Positions 48,374 to 58,399 of a stretch of 64,000 nt of DNA are shown here, piece by piece. Where the stretch lies: NCBI GenBank assembly GCA_963573305.1, contig OY754337.1, positions 51,473,164 to 51,537,163 on the forward strand, in the 5' to 3' direction. Every line of letters begins with the position of its first letter. Position 1 is the stretch's first letter. A program made the translations under genes and the position numbers. The notes beneath the pieces were generated by a model. The model did no database searches and was not told where the DNA came from. It was given only the letters and a program-made list of their open reading frames with translations. Source of the DNA: Pyrrhosoma nymphula. Its lineage: Eukaryota > Arthropoda > Insecta > Odonata > Coenagrionidae.

Positions 48374-48495
48374 ATGGATGCTATAGTAATCGAAATAAAT
48401 GAAAGGAGTGTACTTCGTTGGTTTAACCATATATATATAAAAGTGTTGAGTAGAGTATTGAAACGGATTTATGAGAGAGAAGTAAATGGCATAAT
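48374..48495 (+). pseudogene. LINE tail fragment (LRWFxH-like), plus strand
   Basis: The first ~40 codons of the frame starting at 48374 contain VLRWFNHI, then KRIYEREVNG, matching the 'LRWFGHV...EVNG' segment found after the reverse transcriptase in many insect LINEs. The frame then runs into antisense text of a different LINE, so the listed 137-codon frame is a chimera, not a gene. Confidence 0.4.
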
Positions 48496-48504
48496 TCATT
48501 ACCA

Positions 48505-49195
48505 TCTGTCGTTCAATCTTAAGATTGGTTGGCTGCAACCCTCCATCCTTCCCAATCTAGTGCCAGTTATTTTACTCTTCGGTAGTTATTTTTATGTACA
48601 TTTCTCTTTATTTGGTACATGTATTTATCCCTTGACCCTTCTCTTGCAAATTTTCCGTCTATTTTTCCTTCAATTAAATTATTCACATAGCTACTGTGCC
48701 TCAAGGTGTGCCACATCTATCTGGTTCTTCTTTCCTTTTCCACTCTTCTGTATACTTCTTCATTTCCAATTTATTCCGTACTTTTAGTCTTCAGCATCCG
48801 ACTCCTACACCAGGTTTTGAATGCTGCTAATCTTTTCTAGTCTACTTTTATAATGATGCATGCTTCAGATCCACAGAGCGCCTCACTACACACTAATATT
48901 TCACATACAGTTTCCTCGTTTGTAGTACAATCTTCTTTGAACATAGTAGTTGCCTTCTCATCATGAACCTTTTCTTAGCTTGGGCTATTAACGCTTAATG
49001 TAAATTCTCCTCCTTCCGTCTCACGTGATGATACTTCCAAGGTAGGTAAAGGAATCCACTTGCTCCTATTTCTCTCCTCTTAGTGTGACTTCTGCCTTTA
49101 GCTTCTCTCCTCCGAAAACCAGGATTTTGGTCTTCTTCTTACGAATGTTCATGTTATATTCTTCAATGATTTGATCAGCGTATAGTTCATTGCTT
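48505..49195 (-). pseudogene. Decayed, 5'-truncated LINE (reverse transcriptase C-terminal region)
   Basis: Read on the minus strand from about 49195: a YNMNIRKKKTKILVFGG block and LRGEK..QVDSFTYL-like text (the usual 'MKINVKKTKVMV.G' and 'I..V..F.YLGS' region just after the catalytic YADD), then EALCGSEACIIIKVD, LAAFKTWC.SRMLK (the 'ALYGSETWTL' and 'AFEMWC.RRMLKI' region), then W..LRHSSYVNNLIEGKIDGK and a final R..WR.A segment. Stops and frameshifts abound. The 5' break lies beside the perfect hairpin at 49222-49256. Confidence 0.65.
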
Positions 49196-49221
49196 GAATA
49201 GCATAGGAGAAAGAGAAATGC

Positions 49222-49256
49222 CCATGCCTCTCTCGGTTCCACCGAGAGAGGCATGG
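49222..49256. repeat. Perfect hairpin with 15-bp arms
   Basis: CCATGCCTCTCTCGG, a 5-base loop TTCCA, then the exact complement. It stands about 30 bp outside the 5' break of the LINE remnant. Perfect arms in otherwise decayed text suggest a recent event such as template switching, or a functional RNA stem. A terminator role is not indicated. Confidence 0.7.
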
Positions 49257-49384
49257 CTGAGCTCTTAAGCTGAGGAATATTTAGAGACTTAGGAAGATGA
49301 ATGCGTGTACGAAGCATTGCATGACTGTTACAGAAGCCACAGAGGTATGCAAGGTTAGGGATGATTACGTAGAAAAATATCAAA

Positions 49385-49660
49385 TCAGACTTTATTTTTT
49401 ATTATTAATTATCAAGGCCAGTTTCCTTGGCCTAACAAAAATAACTAACCGATGAAGTTTTCTGGGATTTAAACCGGGTCACGAAAGACGCAGCTGCCAG
49501 CGTTTTGACTGCTAATAATGTCATCAGAGCTTATAAAAATGTTAGGGTAAGCCGTCAAAACGACATCGTCTAACGCGGCTGACTCATCACGACCGTTCGC
49601 CGGGAAAACACCGACTCCTTCATCAACAATAATTAAGTTTTTTGGCTGTGTCTAACTCGT
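49385..49660 (-). repeat. Possible repeat carrying a decayed hammerhead-like motif
   Basis: On the minus strand the core (49501-49527) reads CTGATGA, CATTATTAGCAGT, CAAAACG, and is followed by CTGGCAGCTGCGTCTTTCGT and GACCCGGTTTAAATCCC, the last resembling a pol III B box. An AAGGCCA/TTGGCCT stem lies at 49414-49434. The CGAAAC to CAAAAC change fits CpG decay. No inverted partner is seen. Confidence 0.3.
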
Positions 49661-50198
49661 AATGGAATGGCTAGATGGTAGGCTTGCCATGAGAGCGATC
49701 CAGTGCAATGTTATGTTATGAAAGTGACAATGATACCTTTTTTGGTATTTATAATGTGCAATTTCGAGTAAAAAGTTATATAAAGTTATCAAATTTTCTA
49801 CTCTTGTAATGCAATATAATAATTGTAAGTGTCATAATATCTGTTAAGATTGCTCTTTTTACGTCGGGCGTGTGGCAACCCTATGTAATGGATATGTATG
49901 TATTAATTATATCTACAGGATAAACCTAGCGAGGAGCCGTGCTGTGCGAACTGGTGAGTCAGCGGTGGGGTGAAATTTTATCATTAATGCTGAGGAATGA
50001 AGTGGAGCGTAGAGGGTTACGGGGGCGGAAACAATAGTGAGAGAGATGTAACAACACGCACCTCTCTCCATCTATATTCGTCCGCTTCAAACAGGAAGGG
50101 AGCACTCTCGATTCCGAATGACGTATCATTTTTCACCTCCACTCATTCCAACGTCTACCTCTCTCTCTTTCTCTCTTTGTACATGCATATATAACTCC

Positions 50199-50217
50199 CT
50201 CTCTCTCTCTCTCTCTC
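50199..50217 (+). repeat. (CT)n microsatellite
   Basis: Pure CT dinucleotide run. A second run lies at 50451-50465. Together they frame the CpG-rich hairpin at 50328-50402. Confidence 0.95.
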
Positions 50218-50327
50218 GACTGTTTCTTCTCCTCTTCCTCGCTCTCCTCGTCAAACGGTTGACTTGTCGTCGCCCGGGTTCGCCTCCGGTTAAAATCCTC
50301 GCGTCCCCTCCTCAGACCCTTCGACGG

Positions 50328-50402
50328 GACACCCGTGACGTCACAACACGCGATTTCGAAAGAGCGCCTCTGGCGTTGTGAATGGGAATCGTCACGGGTG
50401 TC
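50328..50402. repeat. CpG-rich hairpin containing a CRE (TGACGTCA)
   Basis: GACACCCGTGACG (50328-50340) pairs perfectly with CGTCACGGGTGTC (50390-50402). Directly inside, TCACAAC (50341-50347) pairs with GTTGTGA (50375-50381), leaving an 8-base bulge on one side. The junction TGACGTCA (50337-50344) is a textbook cAMP-response element. It may be a regulatory element, a small RNA precursor or a MITE core. Which of these, the sequence alone does not say. Confidence 0.5.
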
Positions 50403-50599
50403 GATTCCGCCCTCTTATTCTCTCCATCCCTCTCCCACACCCTCAATACCCTCTCTCTCTCTCTCCTTATATATCCCTCACCTCTCCCACTTCTGCGTTC
50501 ATATACACTTCGATTTACCCCTTCAACGTGCTTCCGCACCGAATAATTCTCCACTCCACCCATTTTTTTACGGATTGGTATTACGACGAAAATCCATTA

Positions 50600-51125
50600 A
50601 AATGAGATGCGAAAATGAGATTGGAATAGACAGAGACTATTTTATGACCGTAATGGTTCCCTCACGCCTACCCTGTTCTTTTTTTGTATCATTTCAGAAC
50701 TATACATAAATGAGTTCGTTTTTTTAATTATTTTCTAGGTTCTTGAAAATGAGACGAACGCTTCTTTCTCTTCCAGTTGTTTCCCCAACGGATGCCGAAG
50801 TGTAGTAGTTTTCTTCGCTTCTTGATTTTCTGAACGTTCAGCCATCAGTTTCCTCATGTTTTTATATTTGTTTAATCCTTAGTATCATACAATTCCGCAT
50901 CGAGCACTTACGGGAGGCATATTTTATTATTATAAATTCCTTTTATGATTTCGCTAGTCGTACGCTGCTGAAACAAAGTTGAAAGAAAAACTTTAAAACG
51001 GCAATTCCAATATCGTACGGTTCAATCTGTTGCAGTAAAATTAAAAGCATGATGTAAGTACACTTAATAATATGAATTAAATCAGAAATACAATCCACAG
51101 TTTTTAAATTTTATGCATAAAATTT
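50600..51125. other. AT-rich DNA with no recognisable gene
   Basis: Nothing supportable was found. Confidence 0.45.
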
Positions 51126-51129
51126 TAAT

Positions 51130-51307
51130 CATTGCGTGGTGAAATAAAAACTGCGATTTTACACGATATGACTTTGCTTTCGACCCGGGTTTCAATGTTG
51201 AAACATCATCGTCAGGTGACCTCAAGTCAGGTCATTGTCACCTGACGGTGAAGTATCATCAGTAAAACCCGGGTGGAAAGTAAATTTATATTGAGGAAAA
51301 TTTCACG
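51130..51307. mobile_element. Inverted hammerhead-like pair (ACCCGGGT family)
   Basis: The left arm (about 51130-51220) and right arm (about 51236-51307) are reverse complements with moderate divergence, reading outward through CACCTGACG, the core, ACCCGGGT and a GAAATAAAA-like end. The spacer is only ~16 bp. Cores point outward, as in 8502-8952, and share its palindrome. The right core is decayed (CTGACGG, AAAA). Confidence 0.6.
51182..51215 (-). ncRNA. Hammerhead-like motif, left arm
   Basis: Minus strand: CTGACGA, extra T, GATGT-TTCA-ACATT (5-bp stem including one G-U), GAAA, CCCGGG, TC. All core residues are present and stem III is the palindrome ACCCGGGT. This is one of the best-preserved copies in the window. 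Confidence 0.42.
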
Positions 51308-51309
51308 GA

Positions 51310-52365
51310 TTTTATTTCATATTTTAAGTTCCATTCAATTTTGCGTATATCTTCGGAAAACAAATGAATAATTACATACAAATAAGTGATCTACTTCAAC
51401 ATAATAAATGACGTGGATAACTAAACGATTTACAGCGATGAGGGAAGGGCTCAAAATGTTCTTTGGGTATACCATTCCACTTCTCCATTGCTCTAATTAA
51501 ACAGGAATGTTTACAAACATTCGTTCTTCGTCTTGGAACTTATGTTTTATACGTGTGGTGTTCCTACTGAGATACGGAGGTTTTGCTGTCCTTTTTATCA
51601 TGTTAGACCAGGCTGGTTTCATAGTGGAGATCTTGAGCATTTCTTGTAGTCTGTTGATTTCCATTTTTTATTCCATACTATCCCAATTTAATTCATTCGC
51701 TATCTCTGCCTCGCCGTCTTTTCTGTCATATGTTCCTATTAGCAAATCAAGCAGCATCTTTTGTTTCTCTATTGAAGATGGAGACATTGAGCATGGGCGT
51801 GACAATTCTTAAGGGAGTTTTTACGAAGATCTAGAGCTTGCTTATAACTACGCACAAGGGAAATGAACATGATAAGGCTACAGTGATTTACTAGCTGAAA
51901 ATCAACCGAGTGACGTTTTACTACACAGGCCTTACGGCAGTAGGCAGAAAAGCGCTTCTTTACATTTTGTACAACGGAGCTGCCAGGAATTGCACACTCG
52001 CGCAGGACTTTTGGTTATGGCCTCAGCATAAGTGAAGTTTGGTTAGGAGAAGATTTACTCTAATTATGGAAGCTGTCCATTCAAGGTGTTGATGTTGGCG
52101 CATATCGGAAGGTGATTGATGCGCATTTATCAATGATCTTAATTTTTTAACTGAGGAATAATTTTTTTATTCATTACCTTCAAAAAATTTAGTATTCACG
52201 CATGACAAATAAAAATATTTTAAAAATACTAAATAATGTCAATTTTCTATACAATTTTTAAGCCACCGGGGTCACAAGGACCTGCGCACTAACTTACGTT
52301 GCATTTTATGCCAATGGTGTCCATATACTGTAATTCTCATAATTGAAATTAATATTTTGTTTTTT
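51310..52365. other. No gene seen
   Basis: A frame at 51507-51812 (101 codons, plus) is hydrophobic and cysteine/serine rich, without a family resemblance I can name. Probably chance. Confidence 0.4.
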
Positions 52366-52369
52366 ATTC

Positions 52370-52592
52370 TGGAGATATGGGTCCATTAATTGATAAATTA
52401 TTAACTTCTTTTTTGCCAACGTTTTTCATATATATGTGCTTCCTCAGGACTCGGAGAGAGTTCATTCTGAATTTTTATTGTGCAATGATAACTTCGTTCA
52501 GAACCCTGAATAATCATACATATAGATACGAAACGTAGGCAAAAGAGAATTATAATAAATGATCAATTAATGGGCGTATATCTCAGGAAGAA
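52370..52592. mobile_element. Inverted hammerhead-like pair (ACGT family)
   Basis: CTGGAGATATGGGTCCATTA and AATTGATAAATTATTA on the left are matched in reverse complement by TAATGGGCGTATATCTCAGG and AATGATCAATT on the right. Cores at 52418-52447 (minus) and 52506-52537 (plus) point outward. Both are decayed (AAAA for GAAA and CGTT on the left; CTGAATA on the right). Family partner of 44420-44751 and 12736-12835. Confidence 0.6.
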
Positions 52593-52599
52593 AAAAAAT

Positions 52600-53010
52600 A
52601 ATTATAAAAAATAAAGAGTTTGTGAAGAGGAATTATCTAGAAATTCAAATTTATGTGAACCTAATTAAAAAAATGTTCTCAGTGAAAATATCAGTAAGCT
52701 TATTTTTGCGAGGAAAAAAAAGTAAGCTTCAATATGCTGTTGCATGCCAGTTATTAGAACTCCTGAATTCTTACGCCAAAATGTGGTGATTTACGGTATC
52801 GATTAATTTTAAGGTAAAATGAATCGATATTGTTGTATGAATGACGCTTTAATGATATGTTAATAAATGGTAAAAATGATATGTTACTAGAATATTCGAG
52901 TGAAATTAGTTCAGAAAATATTATAAACCATTAATAATTCATTTTTAATTTTGGTCTGGCAGGCACCTACGCGCCTTATTGCGTGAAAATAACTGAGCAC
53001 GCCTATTTAA
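52600..53010. other. AT-rich DNA with no recognisable gene
   Basis: Nothing supportable was found. Confidence 0.45.
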
Positions 53011-53014
53011 GGGC

Positions 53015-53300
53015 TAAGTTAACGTATTCGTTCAAAATACACGCTTATAAAGGTAAGCGTTTTACCACAAAGCAATTAATCTATTTGAATCGTCCATGTT
53101 TGACGCCTTTACTGAATATCAACACTTAAAAAACATTTGTGGATGCGATTATCGAAGTTCATGTATTGTTTAGCGCCATTCAACTGCTGCACTGACTTTG
53201 TTGCCTAGTGCGTAGGATCTAGAAGGACTGAGAAACAAGTTCGCTGTGTGGTAAACTAGAGAGCAGCGCAATATAGAAAATGGAAGCCACCTAATGTTCC
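53015..53300 (+). repeat. Dispersed repeat, copy 2 (partner 29395-29690)
   Basis: GTTTGACGCCTTTACTG, GTGGATGCGATTATCG, TTGTTTAGC and CTAGTGCGTA align in order with copy 1. Old, diverged, non-coding. Confidence 0.5.
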
Positions 53301-53789
53301 ATAATTAGGTGCATGATATCAGTGCTTGTTAAAGAAGTCGATAGATTGAGCGATATATATTCTATAATGTTTCCAGCAAATTAACGGCAAGATTAAAGCA
53401 AACATCGCCACGTGCTACTACCAAATACTTCTTAAGATGTTTACAACTAACTTAATATTTTAAAAATACCTATGTTTATCATACATAATTCTTTTTCGGA
53501 ATTTTGTATGTATTTTCATTTTTATGTATTTTCATTGCAAAGATGAACAAAATCAGCCAGAAACATTGCTTTCCAGAAGTTACTTACGCAAGTTTCCATT
53601 CCGTTCAAAGTATTTTTGTAAGTCCAAATCAAATTTTGGCAGATACATAATGCATAGAAAATGCTAAAATAGGTATGATGTAAAATATTAGAAAAGTTTT
53701 CTTGTCATTCCTTGACAGTGACAGCACCAACTAAAGGAAGTTATAATTAACTCGTAACTTTCAGGAACTGCTTCACTCATCTCATTAAC

Positions 53790-54115
53790 GGAGACTCTCA
53801 CGGTATTTGCCTTTGCGCTGCGCGGAAACCCCTGCTAAGCAACGGCCATATTACATCATTGCGCCAGCATTTCCGGGGAAAGGCCTCTTTGGAGAACGTT
53901 GGGATGCACGCGACAATACTCGCTACCAGTCTAATGGGAAGCATTATCAAAGCGTCGACGTGCTTTATAGGATACGAGTTCCACCACATCGAGGTCATTG
54001 GCGCACCTTGCTAAGTACGCGCTTAGTTAAGAAGCTTTACGAAAATGCATTGCACTCCTGCGCTGAACGTCTTGAAGCAATGAGATCCAACTGCATTTCG
54101 GGATACCCTTAAAGT
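53790..54115. other. GC-richer block with frames on both strands
   Basis: A plus frame of 101 codons (53807-54112) overlaps a minus frame of 66 codons (53798-53998, containing VIWPLLSRGFRAAQRQ). The block stands out from AT-rich flanks. Neither product is recognised. It may be a piece of an unlisted transposon or a conserved non-coding block. Confidence 0.25.
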
Positions 54116-54655
54116 TTCACCAGGTTTTACGTCATGGGAATAATGATGTTGAGTGAGATGTAACCGCACGCGGAACTAGAGAAGTAGCAGACTGATCCAA
54201 TTTGGGTGAGTAAATTGACGTCTAAAGGTGCTAAATTTGGAGTGTTGGAGTAGGAGAATTTATGGAGTGTTGCCAACTTGATTCGTATTAATCTTGAACT
54301 CGATTAGTAACTGCATAATGGATGCATGGTTTTTAAGTCAACTGGATTGTGTAATTGCAATTATTTCACCATTCCACCGATTCCCGGCTGTGCAGCTTAA
54401 CTGCTAACAATATCAACAAACGAATGCAATTAAAAACCAAGGAATTTGGGAATCTTACCATGCAGAGCAATTATATTCGAAAAACTTTATTACCTCGCTC
54501 TTCTTTGAAATCAACTGTAGTACGACTAAAATAAAAAGCGCATTATTTGGAGCCCATAAGAGAAAGGGTTTTTTAACGAATTTGGCTCAGTCCTATGTCA
54601 ATCTGTCAGGTGCACGAAACCATTTCATAGAGGAAGAAAAAGTGAATGTTGACTA
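54116..54655. other. No gene seen
   Basis: AT-rich DNA without a supportable feature. Confidence 0.4.
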
Positions 54656-54657
54656 AG

Positions 54658-54716
54658 GTGGTGGTGCAGTAGCGTTCTCGCCTGCTAGCTGGGAGGTCTC
54701 GGGTACTGATCTCACC
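54658..54716 (+). repeat. tRNA-derived SINE head
   Basis: GGTGGTGCAGTAGCGTTCTC fits an A box region and GGTCTCGGGTACTGATCTC, about 35 bases on, a decayed B box (GGTTCGAATC). CGCCTGCTAGCTGGGAGG between them fits the anticodon-arm text typical of insect SINE heads. A non-tRNA body (CTGGTCTTTTACTATCCAGG, itself a short hairpin) follows. Confidence 0.6.
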
Positions 54717-54779
54717 TGCCTGGTCTTTTACTATCCAGGGCACGGTTTTATTCGTTCGCCTACATATTTATTTCAAAGG

Positions 54780-57280
54780 TAGTTATTGGCGTAAGGTTTA
54801 ACCTATAAAGAGATTATTATTGTTGTTAGATATTTAATTTTAGGTTACCGTTAAGGCCGGAACATTCAACAATCACGGGTATTGTAATACTAAATGGATT
54901 TGGCTCGTCCCACGCAAGGAATTTCTTACGTCGTGACACGCATCTAACATACTTGAAATTTGCAAATGAACAATTTTATATTTTAACTGCAAATATTCTT
55001 TATTATACATAAATGATTTAGTGACTTTGCCCGTGGTTAATAAACAAGTGCTTAACATTACTTTTCCTTATTTCCATAGGTTTATTACTTCTAATGCTAA
55101 TTATGTATATTTTCTTTAAGATGAGCAAGATGCTTCCATATTGTGATTTAAGGTATTGCCATGTCTATTATTATGATGTCTTTGGTTGTTTTGTTAATAA
55201 GAACAACTTTAGGCCTGATAGATTTTTACAGCCCTTTCAGTATTCCCCTGATATATCTTTATTCAAATATAATTTAAAAAAATATATTTTCCAGTCTTTA
55301 TCTGGATCATTATAATTACTGGATCGGTTGGGTAGTAAGGCTAATATTGCATAATTTGTTGGTTGGCTATATGGGTAAGTGGCCGGCAACTAAGGTCATT
55401 TTCGCCATAAGAGCAGGTGGTTGGGCTTGGGAGGTAGGTGGGTAATGAGGAATGGAAGAAGGATGAAGGCAAACCTGGTGTTGTCAATGGCCTTCTCTTC
55501 ACTGATTGGAGCAATTAGGTCCACAGTTTGACTATCCAATTCGATGGACATGGTACTATACTTCAAATGCTCTCCTCTTGGAACACCAGCCAAAATTTCG
55601 CTGAAAAATATCGCTACATCGTAGAATCGAACCTCGAGTCCTCGGGATGGTAAGCTAGATATATGCTATTGGTTTACTAGGCAACTGTTGCGATATTTGT
55701 TGAGATATCATTACATCACTCCGTCGTCATGATTTGTAGGATCTGTAAGAGATCTCAATATAGATTTTTGAGAGGCCTTACGTGCGTTAAGAACTTCTGT
55801 GAAACATGGTGGATTTCTGAGGAATATTTATTTTCCTACCTTGTACATTTCTTCTTTTCCTATGTTGGAGAGCTCAAAAACATTTGTGAAGTACCTACTT
55901 CTATATTGAACTACCAGGAGTCCTTAAAGGTTGGGGCTCGGGGATGCGCTCTTCCAGTACTCCATGAAATCTGAAGCAGCCGTGTACAGGGTAGAGCTAA
56001 CTTCATTTTTATTATGATTTACCAGCAGTAACTCAAAATGTATCCTGGCATTATTTCGGAAAGTTCTCGAAGATTTGAGCGTTAAGTTACGGAGGCTTAA
56101 TACGCCCACTGGGCGTAGGGCGTCATTGCGGCATTCATCTTATTTCATTGTGGTATCTAGGAATAAATAAAAGTATAGCCTGGCGTTGTATTAGTATGTT
56201 ACAAATTAGTATACTACAATACAACGATCCATTATGGAGACATCCACACTCAATTACTCACGTTGTTCGCCTATTTATTGAGAAAAACCTTCTCGATGTT
56301 TCGCGAACGCTTATGACGCCACCGTGTGAATCTGTTTTGTACTTCTTACGTCAATGCTTTCGATTAATCCTTATACCTCCTTCATACTCTGATACTGGGC
56401 TATTAAAAAAATGAGTGTGTGATTAGGTACCTCTTGCATTGTCATGCGCGGAGGGAGTAGGTGGAGAGCATCTTACGTAAGATTTCAGTGTTACTTGTGA
56501 GATGGTATTTGTATAGCCTTGGAGTAATCGTCTGACGATAAAAACTTGGTTTGCATCAATACGAAAAGCACGTACTTTCCATCCTTGACACATGCACCCA
56601 CGACCTGTTGTATCTCTGATGTAACTACATCAAATAAGTCCACAAATGACTGCTTTAAATACCTTGTGCTCAGCATATCCATGGATAACCAAAATTGCTG
56701 AAAACTTTTCTCGCCAAAGCTCTATATGCTATATCCATGCTGCCGAATATAAATGAAACTTGAAGTAAGATTATAATGGAGAAGTGGTGTTCATGAAATC
56801 TTACGTTTTCATACATCGGGAAGAAGGGGGAGGACAAAATTGCCATAACTGCCTAACGTAAAACTCGAATGGAGCAAGAGCCAGCTAAAACCACTCCACA
56901 TTCCTTTGGATGTCTTGCCAAACCTTACCTCTTGCATCCCGTATGTGTATCCGAACTTTTGCTACTCCTCCAAGTCTCCTCCCCTAGATGTATTCTCCCC
57001 TTCGGTCGTTTCAGCATTACGCACCAAGGGGGTCATAACCTTTCGCACAAGATCTACCAAATATTTTCCCGCGATGTCGAATCTTCAAAAAGTAAGTTGA
57101 CACATTCTAGCGACACTTATTTCGAGTTATATCTCCACGAGTCATTACAACAAGCTACATGAGTAACCCAGCATGCAGCATGCTTTCCCTACCAAGTTTT
57201 TTTCCTCTCCCACCCAGTTTTCGCCCTCGATGAAAACAAGAAAAAAACTGTTTAGGAGCGAAAGAAGAAAAAAAGTAAAA
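54780..57280. other. No gene seen
   Basis: Several short frames (54873-57162) on both strands carry no recognisable features. AT-rich with mild GC-richer patches near 56870-57170. Confidence 0.4.
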
Positions 57281-57281
57281 A

Positions 57282-57293
57282 ATATATATATAT
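57282..57293 (+). repeat. (TA)n microsatellite
   Basis: Short AT alternation following an A-rich run and preceding AAGGACGGACGGGGC. Confidence 0.9.
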
Positions 57294-57592
57294 AAGGACG
57301 GACGGGGCAAACTGCCCATTTGTTTGACAGCGATATAGCTTACTTATTCAGGGGGAGGAAGGATTGGAATGGGGGGACCAAAGGACTCTGCTTATTCCTC
57401 TCCCTATTCACAGAGGGGGGCTGTGGCTGTGTTCCGTTTTGAGGGGAAGATCTTCCCTCTCGCAGTCACCCTTCCTTTCTCCTTTCGCCCATTCCGATTT
57501 AATCTGCCGTGAAGACGTTTTTCTCTCTCTACTTTCCTCCTTCCTCAGCACCGTATCTCTCCCCTAATGGCAAACCCAACATTCAAAAAGAA

Positions 57593-58396
57593 GTAGGGCT
57601 GGGCGATGAAATGTATTCCGTACAATTCGATGCCGATACTTGACTCACCGGTATCTCAGTACCGCCGACCCGATACCGAAATTTTTACACGATTTTACGT
57701 GAATGATAAAGCCGGTTTTTCTACAAGTCCCGTCCATTAATTGTGATCGAGGCCTGTTAGGAATGCTAGATTTTCGGATTAACCGATGTTCAATGGTAAA
57801 GCGCCAGGTTGTAGTGTACTCCTAAGATTTTCGAGTCGTGGAGAGGATAGATAGATTTTTGCTAAAACAGAATCAACGAATTTTTGGATCAAAATAAAAA
57901 TTTAAAGTTATAAGCAGTGGCTTTCAGATTATTATTTAGCATGTTTTAAATTTCAATTGGTTAAACTTTTCGTTTGCATTAGTTTAATGCTTTTCCCATT
58001 TTGGCTTAATTTTTGTCCTTATAAACCGAATTTCCGAATTTGTATGATTCGGATTACTGGGGCTATAGTATGGGAAATTAATAGATTTAACAACTCTTTC
58101 CATATTTAACAGACAAATACAGTCTCTTTTTATATTTTTTATTTGAGTGTTAAATTCATTATTATAACAAAAGTTCCATCATCAAATACATTTCATTTGC
58201 AAGATGCGAGCCCTGATGAAGTGTTAGCATTAAAACTCGGCGCGCTAAACAATAGCTGGCTATGCCACTTCACTTCGTATTTAAACTTCAGTTAAGGAAA
58301 ATCAGATATATTGCCTAGTTGTTTAAAAAAATATGGAATCGGCCGATCCTGTGAATATCGGCAGTAACGGCAGCGTTCGATACGTATCGGATCAGA
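57593..58396. mobile_element. Possible hAT-like transposon remnant
   Basis: The left end TAGGGCTGGGCGATGAA resembles ends common in hAT elements. Both ends hold clusters of GATAC/GTATC (GCCGATACTT, GGTATC, CCCGATACCG at 57632-57680; GATACGTATC palindrome at 58379-58388), a typical subterminal layout. I cannot find the matching right terminus or an 8-bp duplication, and no transposase frame exists, so the call is tentative. Confidence 0.3.
58213..58241 (+). ncRNA. Decayed hammerhead-like motif
   Basis: Plus strand: CTGATGA, AGTGTTAGCATT, AAAA, CTCGGCG. The CTGANGA core is intact but GAAA has become AAAA, consistent with CpG decay of an earlier CGAAAC. It has no clear inverted partner. Confidence 0.25.
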
Positions 58397-58399
58397 CTT

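Noticed and set aside
48374..48787. 137-codon plus-strand frame as a single gene
   Set aside because: Its first part is a LINE tail fragment and the rest is antisense to another LINE remnant.
50118..50709. Overlapping 75-124-codon frames
   Set aside because: They come from CT-rich low-complexity DNA and overlap on both strands.
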